64,000 bases of DNA, from the NCBI RefSeq assembly GCF_932294415.1, contig NC_065544.1:18079351-18143350 (forward strand), in the 5' to 3' direction. Source of the stretch: Quercus robur. Taxonomy: Eukaryota; Streptophyta; Magnoliopsida; Fagales; Fagaceae. Shown here one piece after another: positions 1 to 11,600 of this stretch. Positions within the stretch are counted from its first letter, which is position 1. Each line of letters starts with the position of its first letter. The notes beneath the pieces were generated by a model. The model saw only the letters and a list, made by a program, of their open reading frames with translations, searched no databases and was not told the DNA's origin. A program made the position numbers and the translations under genes.

Positions 1-663
1 CAGAGATAGCCCCAAGTAGATGAGCAACCTCTTCTCTCTCTTCTTGTAGCTTGCAATGTCAGCTTCAAGGGTTAAAATACGTTGCTTTTGCTCTGAAATC
101 AACACCTTGCCATGCTCGCAGATTTCATCATTACGCCATTAAAAAAATTTACACTTGCAGGAGTCAGATAAAACCCATTATATATTCAACCAAAATCATG
201 AAAAATAACAACAAATAGTATTAGCAAAATCTGGTCACACCCAATCCAACACTTGTATTAGCAAAATACTAAAATCCTTGAAACTAAAAAAGACCCACTA
301 AAGAAAATAGCTATAAAAGAAGAACCCAATAACAGAATCCAATAAATGTTCCATAAAAAAAAACATCTTTACAATCAATGAAGCCCACAAAAAGTTCCTC
401 TTTCTCACTCTGTTTTTTTCCCCACCTAGAAAATCAATAGAAATTTAAAAAGTGTATAGAGAGAGATTGTGTATGATTGGAAAAAAGAGAGATAGTGTAT
501 TACATAGATACTAACTTACGCAGTAATTTGGACACTCGTAGAACCTTCTTGCAAGGTTCTCAAGTGTCCACGAAACAACCAAAACAGGTTTCTCAGAGCA
601 GAAGCATTGGGTTGGGCCCCTTTTCCTCAAGCTTCCACTCAATGACATCGAGCTTGATTCCAT
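1..663 (-). pseudogene. GRF-type zinc-finger protein, two exons, probably a pseudogene; runs off left edge
   Basis: Exon 1 lies at 663-520 (48 codons from ATG at 661-663). It encodes a short basic start followed by a GRF finger half: CFCSEKP, then SWT, then RRFYECPNYC, ending at a GTAAG donor. The frame-compatible second exon runs from about 150 to beyond base 1. It reads CKFF, a TAA codon at 139-141, then WRNDEICEHGK, a charged helical stretch (SEQKQRILTLEADIA) and a hydrophobic tail (LLIYLGLSL). GRF proteins of plants have exactly this order: C-x-C, RRFxxCPxY, CxFFxW, helix, C-terminal hydrophobic segment. The in-frame TAA just before the conserved Trp would truncate the protein at the finger, so it is either a pseudogene or uses another acceptor. 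GRF fingers bind nucleic acid in other proteins; the role of these small plant versions is not known to me. The 3' end is outside the window. Confidence 0.6.
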
Positions 664-1494
664 GAGAACAGTTGTGAGCGAGGAGCTAAGTTCATGGCGA
701 GGAGATGAGTTTGTGGTGAGGAGCTTAATTTGGGGGTTAGGGATTTCTAAATTTAGGGGTTAGTTTGTGGAGGAGCAGTTGATTATAAAGTCACGTGACC
801 TCCTATAGGCGGGAACCGGGCTAACTGAAGGGCGTGAAAGCCATGTGGAGACTTGTGGACATTATTTTAATATTTTTAACTTTTGCCGTTTGCCACATGT
901 GCATTTTCCGTCTCTGATGTAATGGTAGGGACAAAAATGAGACGTGTTTTTCAGAATAGGAAGTAAAAGCAGTGAAAATAAAATATAGGGACCAAAGTGG
1001 GAATCACGTGAAAATATAGGGATAAAAATATAGTTTTCACCTTTTCTTTTCTATAAGTTCTAGACTTATTAACTGTAGAGTATTTGTCATTCAATGCTTT
1101 GGAAAAGTTATTTTTTGGAAATACCTGTGGTATTTCATAATTGTAACTAATTATATTACTGGGAACATTATATAGTTAGCAAGCTTGCTACCTTATTGTT
1201 TACTACCTTAAAAATTTGCAGTAATTTAATTGTCTTCTCTGCCTCTATGGGTTACTAAGTATATATCCATTTATATATATATATGGAAATATTGCAGTGC
1301 ACTCTTATCTGTTGCTTATGCTTGCTATGATTGACTTATTTGCTGCTAGAAATATTACTTGTTGTGTGGTTGGCAGGTTTAACATAGGTGTTAAGATTGG
1401 CTTTTATGCCTCTGGGTTTTCTTGAATATATATGACTTCTTGTATTAAGCTACTGGCTTACTGCCCAAGTGCTTGTATTGTGTGGATGTTTAAC
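664..1494. other. Intergenic, no gene seen
   Basis: AT-rich DNA upstream of the GRF gene. No long open frame or splice-supported exon is visible on either strand. Around 900-1040 there is a low-complexity stretch with repeated 'tagggacc' and 'taggga' words, of a kind common in degraded plant repeats. Confidence 0.5.
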
Positions 1495-1903
1495 AAATCA
1501 TAGATGGTAAAAGTAGGCATGTTTGTGTGTTGTTATGTTTTGCTATTTTGTCCAGTTATACATTCTATTTTGTTGTGTTTATTTTTTGGTAGTCAATGTG
1601 TAGCTATTTAACTGGTCACACTTCACAGGTGGTAAAAATAGGATTTTGTGTGTGTTGTTAGTTGTGTTGTGCTATTTTGTCTAGGTTTTACAACCTATTT
1701 TGTTGTGTTTATTTTTCATAGTTAATGGGTGGATGCTTAACAGATCACAAGTGGTAAAAGTAGGCTTATTTTGTGTGTTGTGTTGTTAGGAACCCGGTGG
1801 TTCTTAATAAAGATGGATAGGAATTGTAGGGAAATTGATTTAATTTGAGATAGTTACCCTCCATAGAGAAATATTGAGAGAGAGAGATTAAGAAAGAGAG
1901 ATA

Positions 1904-1941
<38 letters not shown>

Positions 1942-3400
1942 CACTAATACACTAAGCAATTGGTTTATTTTTCCATGATAAAAATGTGATTACAAGTAGG
2001 TATTTATAGAACCATAAAACTATTCTATTGGCCCACATGACGTTATCCTAATGGTCCTATTGTTTCCCATGTACATTAATAATTCCAACATGTGCTAAAT
2101 GTAATTAACATGCTTGGAATTGTAACTAACTAACTAAATCTACAACAATTATTATTCATATACTTATAGCATTCCTAACATTTCTCTTCCCTTGAAAACA
2201 CTTTGCCCACAAGGTGTTGTTGTGAAATAGCATCTTCATCAAAGAAGATCTTCCAATGGACCAATAACTTAGTGACATTTTGATCACCATATTCATGCAT
2301 TTCTCTTTGACAAGTAGTCCCGTGCACATGAAGATTTCTTCTTTGTAGATATTCAAACTTTACTCGAATTCTTGAGCCTTCAATGGTTCTTCAATCTTCA
2401 AGGTCTCATTGGTTCTTTGAACCTTGGAATGTTCTTGTATCCTCAAGACCTCATTTGATTCTAGAACCACTAAAATTGTTGGCGCTTGCATCTTGGGTTC
2501 TTAGATCACCGACACTTGGATTGACAATTCTAGAATCATACTCTTGAATGGAAGCCTCCTTTGGTGCATCAAGAATTAGTTCTTGGAAGATCATCATCAC
2601 CTTCTTTATTGGTTCTTTGGACTAAACTTCAAGGGTAGCATATACATGCATATCATCATCCACTTTGACACAAAAATCAACATCCCAGCTTGTAACAACA
2701 GCAGTAGATTCTTGGAACTTGATTTGTTCTTCAAGTTCCATTGAATCAAGAGATTGTAACTCCTCTTCTGTCATTTTTTTGAGACCCTCTTGTAATCTTG
2801 AGACCTCTTCATTTATGGCCTTGTTAGATTTAGCCAAGGCCTTGACCTTCTCTAAAATGGCATTGTGAGATTCGTACAAAACCTTGACATTCTCTGAAAC
2901 TTTATTCACCATTTGCCGTAATTCTTTCCAAAGTTCTCTTCGGTCACATTCGTCCGTATCAAGATTGACGGCTCTAATACCAATTGTTAGGAACCCGATG
3001 GTTCCTAATGAAGATGGATAGGAATTGTAGGAAAATTGACTTAATTCAAGGTAATCACCATCCGTAGAGAAATATTGAGAGAGAGATTAAGAAAGAAAAA
3101 GATTAAAAGAGAGAGAGAGAGAGATGCACTAATGCACTAAGCAATTAGTTTATTCTTCCATGATGGAAATGTGATTACAAATAGGTATTTATAGAACCAT
3201 AAAATTATTCTATTGGCCCACATGACCTTATCCTAATGGTCCTATTATTCCCCATGTGCATTAATAATTCCAACATGTGCTAAATGTTATTAACATGCTT
3301 GGAATTGTAACTAACTAACTAACTAAATATACAACAGTTATTATCCATATACTTATAACATTCCTAACATGTGTTGAGCTATTTTGTTTAGGATGTTTAT
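1495..3400. repeat. Tandem repeat, ~125 bp unit, about three copies, third copy split by an LTR element
   Basis: Copies start near 1495, 1612 and 1741. Each has the order 'ggtaaaa(g/a)taggc', 'tttgtgtgtgttg', 'gctattttgt', 'ttttgttgtgtttattttt', 'gatgcttaac'. The third copy stops at 1783 and resumes at 3370 ('tgtgttgagctattttg'), with the LTR element in between. Confidence 0.7.
1784..3369 (-). mobile_element. Miniature LTR retrotransposon (TRIM/LARD-like, Ty1/copia-type primer site)
   Basis: A fossil LTR element with all terminal landmarks. Two direct repeats lie at 1784-2180 and 2985-3369. Both begin TGTTAGGAA and end TTCCTAACA (as an inverted pair), and both contain a GA-rich tract. The 5-bp target duplication TGTGT is at 1779-1783 and 3370-3374. 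In minus orientation a primer-binding site close to TGGTATNAGAGC (initiator-Met tRNA type, usual for copia) follows the first LTR at about 2970-2984. A purine-rich polypurine tract lies at 2181-2194 next to the second LTR. The internal region is only about 800 bp and has no recognisable polymerase. It holds one short open frame (2622-2912, minus) for a coiled-coil-like, Lys/Glu-rich polypeptide of unknown role. The LTRs differ at roughly 30 of ~380 positions by eye, mostly transitions, so the insertion is old, probably several million years. As an element it is structurally whole but coding-deficient. Confidence 0.9.
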
Positions 3401-5560
3401 GTCTTGGAGGGGCAATGGATTTATAAGTAGTGTAGTTGCTTAATATAAGTTTAGCTTGAAGGCCCATTAAAAAAAAAAAAGCAAAAGGGAGGCCCAATCT
3501 GTTTTATATGGAAAATTAAAAAAATATGACATCCAAGTAATTTATAAAACTGCTAAAGTCCTTAATTTGGGCTAAAAAAAAGCTGAAAAAATTAAACTAA
3601 AATAAATTTCAATGAAGTCCAGAAAATTGGCCCAATCTGTGGCCTTGACTCGCCTAATCTACAACTCCGACTCGCCCAACCGATGACCCGAAACACTAGG
3701 TCCAAACCAACTATTCAGTCAAATACAGGTCCAAAATCCAACCACTCGACCCAATCAAGTTGAGTTTGGTTCAGGCTTAAACTTGAACTGGCCTGTCCCG
3801 TGGATAGACCTAGTTTAACTTTAAAGGTGGCCATGTACATGGCCTTACGTTTTCAATGAGGATATAAAATCCTAGGCCTAGAATATATTGGCTTCTGCCT
3901 TTCTCATAGCTATATGAGTTTAGACCAATACAAGGAAACATTATTGCTTAGAGAAACTTTGCATCAGTGACAAAATGTTATTAGTTTACCAAGTATAATT
4001 TTCTTGAATTAGTTTGTCATAATTTGATAAGCTTTATCTTTTGTGAAAGGTATTAAGTAAATTCCATGGTTGATTTTAGGTTCTATTCAAGAGTGTTTTG
4101 AAACTATTTGAAAGGTCTTTCAGCTGAACTTTCAGAGGGATTCAAATATTGTAAGTAATTATGCATGACATGCACAAATTTTGTTCATTAGATTCTTAAA
4201 AGTTAGTTTTTTTTTTTTTTTTTTTTTTTTAAGCTTACATTTTCAAAAGTTTATCAAAAGCATTTTTATACTATTAAATGAGGAAATTCGACTTTTAAAT
4301 AAGATCTTGAACCTTTGTCACTTATTTTAAAAATTGCTTTTAAACAAAATTATTTTTAGAAAACAACTGAATTTTTAATCTTCCTTTTTAAAAATATGTT
4401 TTTATTTTTTAAAAATCTATTTAAAATCAAGTGATTTTCAAATTTTGTTCCTATTTCTCCAAAAGGTATTTAAAATGTTTCTTTTAGCCAATCAAGTTTA
4501 CAAACTTACTCATGAATTGTAAAATAATTTTATAAACTCTTCAATCGTTATACATTCCCTAAAAGAGTCAAGCATATTATGATTTATGCTCAATTTGACA
4601 TTGTGATCTACTATATGTTAGTGTGTTTTGGAATGACCATTAATATTATGCAAAATATTTTAGTTTTGCATAAACTTTACTATAGTGATATGTGAATCGT
4701 TGAGTGTTTTTAAACTTGATCAGATATATGTGTGAACCCAATCACAGGATTATTTGTGAGATTATGTAATGAACTCTCGCCAACAAGGGTTAGATGTTGG
4801 TATCCGCTTACAAGATTGTATGTGAAAATATGTGATATATGTGTATGTGACATTGTCCTCTGATGAATTATTTGTATGTGTTTTTAAATGATTATGAGAT
4901 TTAATTACATATGTTTATTGGTTCACTAAGTGCTTTGGAAAACAAATCATTGGGTTGATTTGTAAATTCAAAATATTCGTGTATTCTTTTACTCCATTTT
5001 GTGTTGTGTTGTGTATAATTACCTACTAGATATGTGGCTTATCCCATCGTTTACAATTTTCATATTAAATTTTAGCAAAGAGTTGTATCCATAGAGAGCT
5101 TGGTAAAGTGCAATATAGGACTTGGAGTTCTTAAGCAACTTTATTAAGGATTGACATTGTTTATAGGTTTTTAAATATACTCAATTCCATTTTAGATAGT
5201 TATGACAGTTGGTGTTTATTTTTGTTTGTCCAAATTTATGAATCGTAAGTTGTAAGAGATTTTATTCATTTGGGGTTTTTTGTTTTTTTGTTTTTTTTGG
5301 CTTTATTCATTGGGAGTTTTATTATATTTGAAGTTAGTTACTTTTAAAAGAAAAAGTAATTTTTATGAGGTGGCGATATCCTATTGGCGGTTAAGATAGC
5401 AACAACAATAAATAAACAAAATGGGTCTTATCTAGATTCACGAAGATACCGTATTTATTTCAGAGAGTTTCGATAATCCGTGAAAGCCTTTGCCACTTTG
5501 CTGTAACCTTTCGCCACCGCCACCTCCACCTTTACCTTTTCAACAAAACTCTGTCAAAAC
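3401..5560. other. Intergenic, no gene seen; LCAT promoter at right
   Basis: No supported exon on either strand. The stretch holds a T tract at about 4207-4230 and general AT-rich DNA. The last few hundred bases (about 5450-5678) must contain the promoter and 5' leader of the LCAT-like gene. I see no convincing TATA box there. Confidence 0.5.
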
Positions 5561-5678
5561 TTTAAGAATTAGGGATTTCATTTCCTAAGAATTGAATTCT
5601 CGACCCAAAAAAAGAAAAGAAAAGGAAAAGCTTTGAAATCTAAAAAAAAGGAGGGGTTTTAATTTGATTTGATTGGGT

Positions 5679-8600
5679 ATGGCGGTGCTATTGGAGGAAA
5701 TCGTGCAATCGGTGGAGATGTGGCTGAGCCTTCTGAGGAGGCAGAAGGCGGAGCAGTATGTGGACCCGGATCTCGACCCGGTTCTGTTGGTTCCGGGTAT
5801 CGCCGGTTCGATCATGAAAGCGGTTGATTCCGGCAACGGTAAGGAGGAGCGGGTTTGGGTTCGGATTCTCGGAGCCGATTACAAGTGCCGCTCCAAGCTC
5901 TGGTCTCGCTACGATCCCTCTACTGGTAATAATCTATATATAATCCTTTCTTTAAATGTATTTATTTATTTGCATAGATTGATGTATTTTTCATTGTTTG
6001 TGGACTCTGATGTTGGCATTTCGAGCTCAGATAAATTGAATTTCACAAGACCTAGAAACCCTAAATTGAATGTTGTGAAAATTCATGATTTTCACAACAT
6101 TCTCTGTTAGACAACTTTTGAGTTTATTATTAGGGAATAAATGCGATTGCTTTAAGTTAAAAGCAATTACTTTAAGTTTGTTAGGGAAAAAAACGAGATC
6201 GCTTTTAAGTTTTTTAGGGACTAAAAGTGATCAATTTTAAGTTTTTTAGGTACTAAAAGCGATCACTTTAAACTTCAGGACTAAAATCACTTATGGGCTA
6301 AAGTTTAGGGACCGTGTATTTTAGACTTAAAAAGATATATTTTATTTCATGTTCATAGCACATGTATTGGAATTGGTGCATTGGGTGCGATGGCAAGTGC
6401 GCTCTGTCCAAGCAATGTGTTGTGAATTTAAAGTGAGGAGTCAACCTTAACAAAAATTGGGGACACATTTCCTAAACAATGCAAAAATGGAAGCCTTTGT
6501 GTACTGAGTACGGACTTTTTGTTTTTAATAGCAAGTGTATACCTCCTAGAATGCTGTCTACTGCTAATTGCTAAGTAAGTCGACAAATGGTTGTACGCAC
6601 CTGCACACAAATATTCAGTACCGTATTATAGATGTTTATTGTGCTTTGCATTGCTGCAATTGCTTTTATACTTCGTAAATTTTTTATATGAAACAAGTAA
6701 AACTGTGTCTTTTCTAGATTTTCTTACTTTAAAATTTCTGGTGGTTTTGGATAATGATGTTTATTATATGAAACAGGTAAAACTGTGTCTTTGGATCCGA
6801 ATTCAACTATTGTGGTTCCTGAAGACAGATTCGGACTGTATGCAATTGATTTATTAGACCCTGACTTGGTGCGTTATGTATCATGACTTTGTATTACATT
6901 TACATTTGGTAAAACAAAAAGGCTTTATACAGTCGAATAGCTTACTGTCTCTAACAATGTTAACCTTTATTAAAACCTTGAAGTAATAGCTAATAAGTGT
7001 TATTTTATGTACGCTGAATTGAAAAGTAAAACAGTTGGTAAAATTTTTACTATGGTGGGATGTTTCTGTTTCCATTTCTGTTTTATTAACCAAGTATGCT
7101 GTAACTGATGAAAAAGTGAACTACTTATGGATTTATTATAGTGTTTTGTTTGATGCAGATCATTGGGCGTGATTGTGTTTATTATTACCATGACATGATT
7201 GTTGAAATGATCAAGTGGGGTTTTCAAGAGGGAAAAACACTTTTTGGATTTGGGTATGATTTCCGCCAAAGCAACAGGTACCTGCTAAACTGCTTGATAG
7301 ATGTAGTCTTTATAATTCTTAGTGCTGTTATTGTTCTCATGCCCCCTCAGTACATGTCCTATGTGCTTTGGCCTCTATAAATTTTCTTTCGATGAAGTTT
7401 ATTACTAATAAAAAAAAACAGGAGCCTGCTATACTGCAAATTTAGTTGAATGCAACAATGTTACGAATTTTATGCACTCTTACAACCTGTTTCATACTTC
7501 ATGTCTTGAAGTTTCTATTGTTATCGGATCTTCTTTGATCAAAAGTTCTGAGAGGTCTAGCTGGCCTATCACAACCTTTTCTTTTCAATATTTTGCTTTT
7601 GCACCCATGAAAAGAGGGGGGAGGGGATTATTTAGCTAAGAAAGACAAGGAAAAATTCTAAGGAATATTTCTTCCTACTGGCAGAGGAAACTGATAAACT
7701 ATCATTTATCCCATAAGCTTAAGCTAATAGGAAAGGGTGGATAGAATCACTTAACTATTGTTCTAATACTCACATGTCCAGATTTAACATCCTGTGTCAC
7801 TCATCATCAATTCTTGCTTCCTTGTACTGCCATTGATAGCCATCAACTTCACAAGTGGATTAGTTCCACCAAGTGGTGAACGTTGCCAGTTATGGATGAT
7901 GAAGGCAACAATAGATTTATTTCCATTGTCTCTAATTGATACATCAAACTTGAGTTTTCAATATGCTTAAGGAAAAGGATTCTTTCATCCTTGGAACTCC
8001 ATTTTCTTTTGTGTTTGCTCTTCTTCAGGACCTGTAAAGAAAGATATATTATTTACTTAAAACTTGACGTTCTATGTGCTGTTTCTCCCACGATAGGATA
8101 TGATTATGAGTGTCTATGTTGAAGACAAGTTAAATACTATGATCCCAAATTCTATCTTTGTTGAAGCCAAGTTAAATTCTATGATCCCAAATTCTTCAAC
8201 ATCAAACAAGAGCTTTTTTCCATTACCTTAGTGTATCAGCTGTACTAAGTTTTTGCTGCAATCGACTTACGTCCTGTCTCAATGTTCTTGCACCCAATTA
8301 ACAAAGTTCTTGTACGAACGTGATAGAGTTGGACCCATGTGCTTCTCTCTTTTGAAAACTCTGAAAAATTATAATCCTAAACATATGAAGGATTCTTCCT
8401 CCCCTGCACAAAATGGGAACTCCACAGGAACATTCCCCTTTAAATAACTTCAGCTTCTGGTTGTGATAAAGACTTCAAAACAATCAAACAAAATTAAACA
8501 CATGTAAACCACAACTACCATGTAATGCAAAAGTTGTGATTCTTGTGAAAAGCAAGAAACATAGAGACTGATGGTAGTTCATTATATACACACTGGATGG

Positions 8601-11600
8601 AGCATTCTACTAATGAAAAAAATGAAATATTAAAATGTTCACATGTCTTGCACAGTTGTACATATAGATGTTGAATTGAGGTGGACTTTAAATTGTTTTC
8701 ATCTTTTATTTTTATTTTTATTATTATTATTTTTATAAATTGTGAGACCTTTTTGTAGAGTAATCTCGTCTCTGTCTGTAATTGGGCTGGATTCCTGATG
8801 CATGAAGATCTTTTTCTATTCTTGTGAGTTAATGTCTTTAACTTGTCTATGCTTTGTTTTTGTTATAGGTTGCCAGAAACACTGGAGCGGTTAGCTGCAA
8901 AACTAGAGTTAGTATATAATGCTTCTGGAGGGAAAAAGATAAGCATCATAAGTCATTCTATGGGGGGTCTTCTGGTGAAATGTTTCATGTCCCTGCATAG
9001 CGATGTAAGAATCGACATTCCTTTTCTTGAATTATTCTTATTTTCTTTTCTCCCTTTCCATCCTATCTCTATCTTTCTCTTTCAAGTTTTGGTTATTTCT
9101 TTCTTAGCTGGTTGCTTTAGTTTTACTGCAAGGTAAACTCTCCCAATCTTATGCACTTTGTTTTGCAGATTTTTGAGAAATATGTGAAGAATTGGATTGC
9201 AATTGCTGCACCATTTCAGGGTAAGTGATCCTATATAACTTGAACGCATTGGAGTTTTGGAGCATATTTATAGTAGCTATGAGACTATAACTCCTAGCTC
9301 CTTGATACATGCAGAAATCGGGAACTTTGTTCTGTTAAAATTAAAATTTGAAACACTTGATATTCTCTTCTCTGTAAGGAAATGGCTTGACTTTCCTCCA
9401 CTTTCTTGGCATGTATTGCCTCAATTTCAAATTTGTGAGTGCTGTTACAGAAAAAATAGAAGGGCGGATCTCATATATAGTGTGTATAATGTTGTACATG
9501 CTTGTGCCACTTTCCTTGTTTATATATTTTCAATATGATGTCTTGGAACCTGTTATATTCTACTGATTGATATATTCTAAGAGTCAAGCCATTCTTAAAA
9601 TATATATATTTATTAAAGATGTGGAACCTCACCAAGGCAGGGCCCTTTGGACCCACCTCTTGGGGAGTAAACCACGAATAAATGACCCCACTAGCCAAAA
9701 CCATGCATTAGGTAATCCAGCAAAATTTCTAGTGGGGATCGAACCCAGACATCTACTGCTCATCCCAAGCCTCCATCTACTAGGCTGCATCCTGATGGAT
9801 CAACCCAGACATACCACTAGTAGCTACATGACTAATAGCTGACTTTGGAGGATCACCTTGGAATCGTTTGTAGGACCATTTGCTGAAAGTTTTAACTTTA
9901 TTAGCATGGTTTAATCTTCTAAAATCTTCAATCAATTTGTTAGTCAAGGTTGAGCTTCTAAAAACTCCTTGTAGTTTCGTTATAATTGTTGGTGTTAATT
10001 TTCATCCCTACTTCAATGGTGTCAGAAAATATACCAAAGAGTTGATTTTAAATTAAGAACTTTATCAGTCCCATTAAAGCATTGTGTGAAATTGTCCAAC
10101 AGGTGCACCTGGATATGTTACGTCTACCTTTTTGAATGGAATGTCATTTGTTGAAGGATGGGAACAGAATTTTTTTATATCCAAATGGAGCATGCACCAG
10201 CTGGTATGAGCCCCTTACTTTTGGTATTTCGGATTACAACTATGTTGGGACTTCTGGTTTTGTTTGCGTTATTGGGATATTTTGATTTATGACTGCTTAT
10301 TGAACTTTACATTTGCTACTTTTGTGTTAGTGTTGAATATTGTGCAATAATCTCTCACTAATTCTCTCCTTTTGAATCCTTTTATTTGTTTATATATATA
10401 TATATATATATATATAGGAATGGGTTCAAGTTACACCTGAGATAACTCTAAGCAATATTACACCATCTAATTAACTTGGTATTGAATTCATATTTTGGAA
10501 ATCGAACCGTTGAATTACATGTTCTATATGTTTTTAACATGCATGCCAATTTTCAAGCCAATCAAATGTAATTTATCATTCGATCCATAAGCTCATCTTT
10601 TATAAATTATTATAAATTACAAAAACTTGAATTCAAATAATTGATTGATGACATGGCTATTGATTTTTCATCTTTAAATTTTATAAGCATGGAGAATATA
10701 CAAAGATAATGTAATCCAGCAGTAGATTTATCAAAATTCACATTTAATTAAAAAATATTGGATGGTGTAACATTATTTAAAGTTACACCAGGTGTAACTT
10801 GAACTTAATCCATATATATATATATATATATATTACTTGGTGTCCTTGTTTTCATCTCTACATGACAACAGAAATTAAGTTAGAATGTGTGAATGGTTAG
10901 GATTGTCTAGTAGGCCCTCTCAAAGCATCATTATCTCCAAGACTTCAAAGAGTCCAAATGATCTTAATCTCCAAAACTCTTGATCCTCAACTCCATTATA
11001 TGGGAAATTAGAATTCTACAAATCAAGAAAGTTATTCAAAGTTTCCAATTTCCAATCTCAAGTAAATTGAGGATTTCAGTACCGCTCTCCTCTATCAATT
11101 AAGAGGCAACTGAATCATTATTTCCACAACCATGGTAAAAAGATCAGGGAAGAGGTATTTCAGTGAAGAATCAACTACACCATTAAGTCGTATAAAAGAT
11201 GAACCAGTGTGCCATCTCCAATAAAAATTTTTTTTTTATTATTGTGGGATGTGAAAGGTCTATTCTAGGTCCTTTTCCACCCTATTAGATTTGATTGATC
11301 ATTGTACTTCTCAAGAGTTTTATACAGAGCAAATATGCTATATGTTCCTTGCTTTTGTATTAGTTTAAATTAGGGAGCGTGTATTGGACACTTACATTTT
11401 TATTTACAAAATAACACATTAAATCGCCCCTTTAAAAGTAGGATCTTCTAAGGTGGAGAAACAATTTAGGACAGCGGGAGCATTTGTTTATAACCATGTG
11501 CTTCTCGGTCCCTGAAATCTGCTCTATCACACCCTAAGCTTTTTCAGTCACTAAATGCTGTAAAATATGAGTCATTCTCTGGCATGCGTGGGCCTGCAGG

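Noticed and set aside
5673-5678. Upstream TTG as the start of the LCAT-like protein
   Set aside because: The ATG at 5679 is two codons downstream, gives the family-typical N-terminus, and is the normal eukaryotic start.
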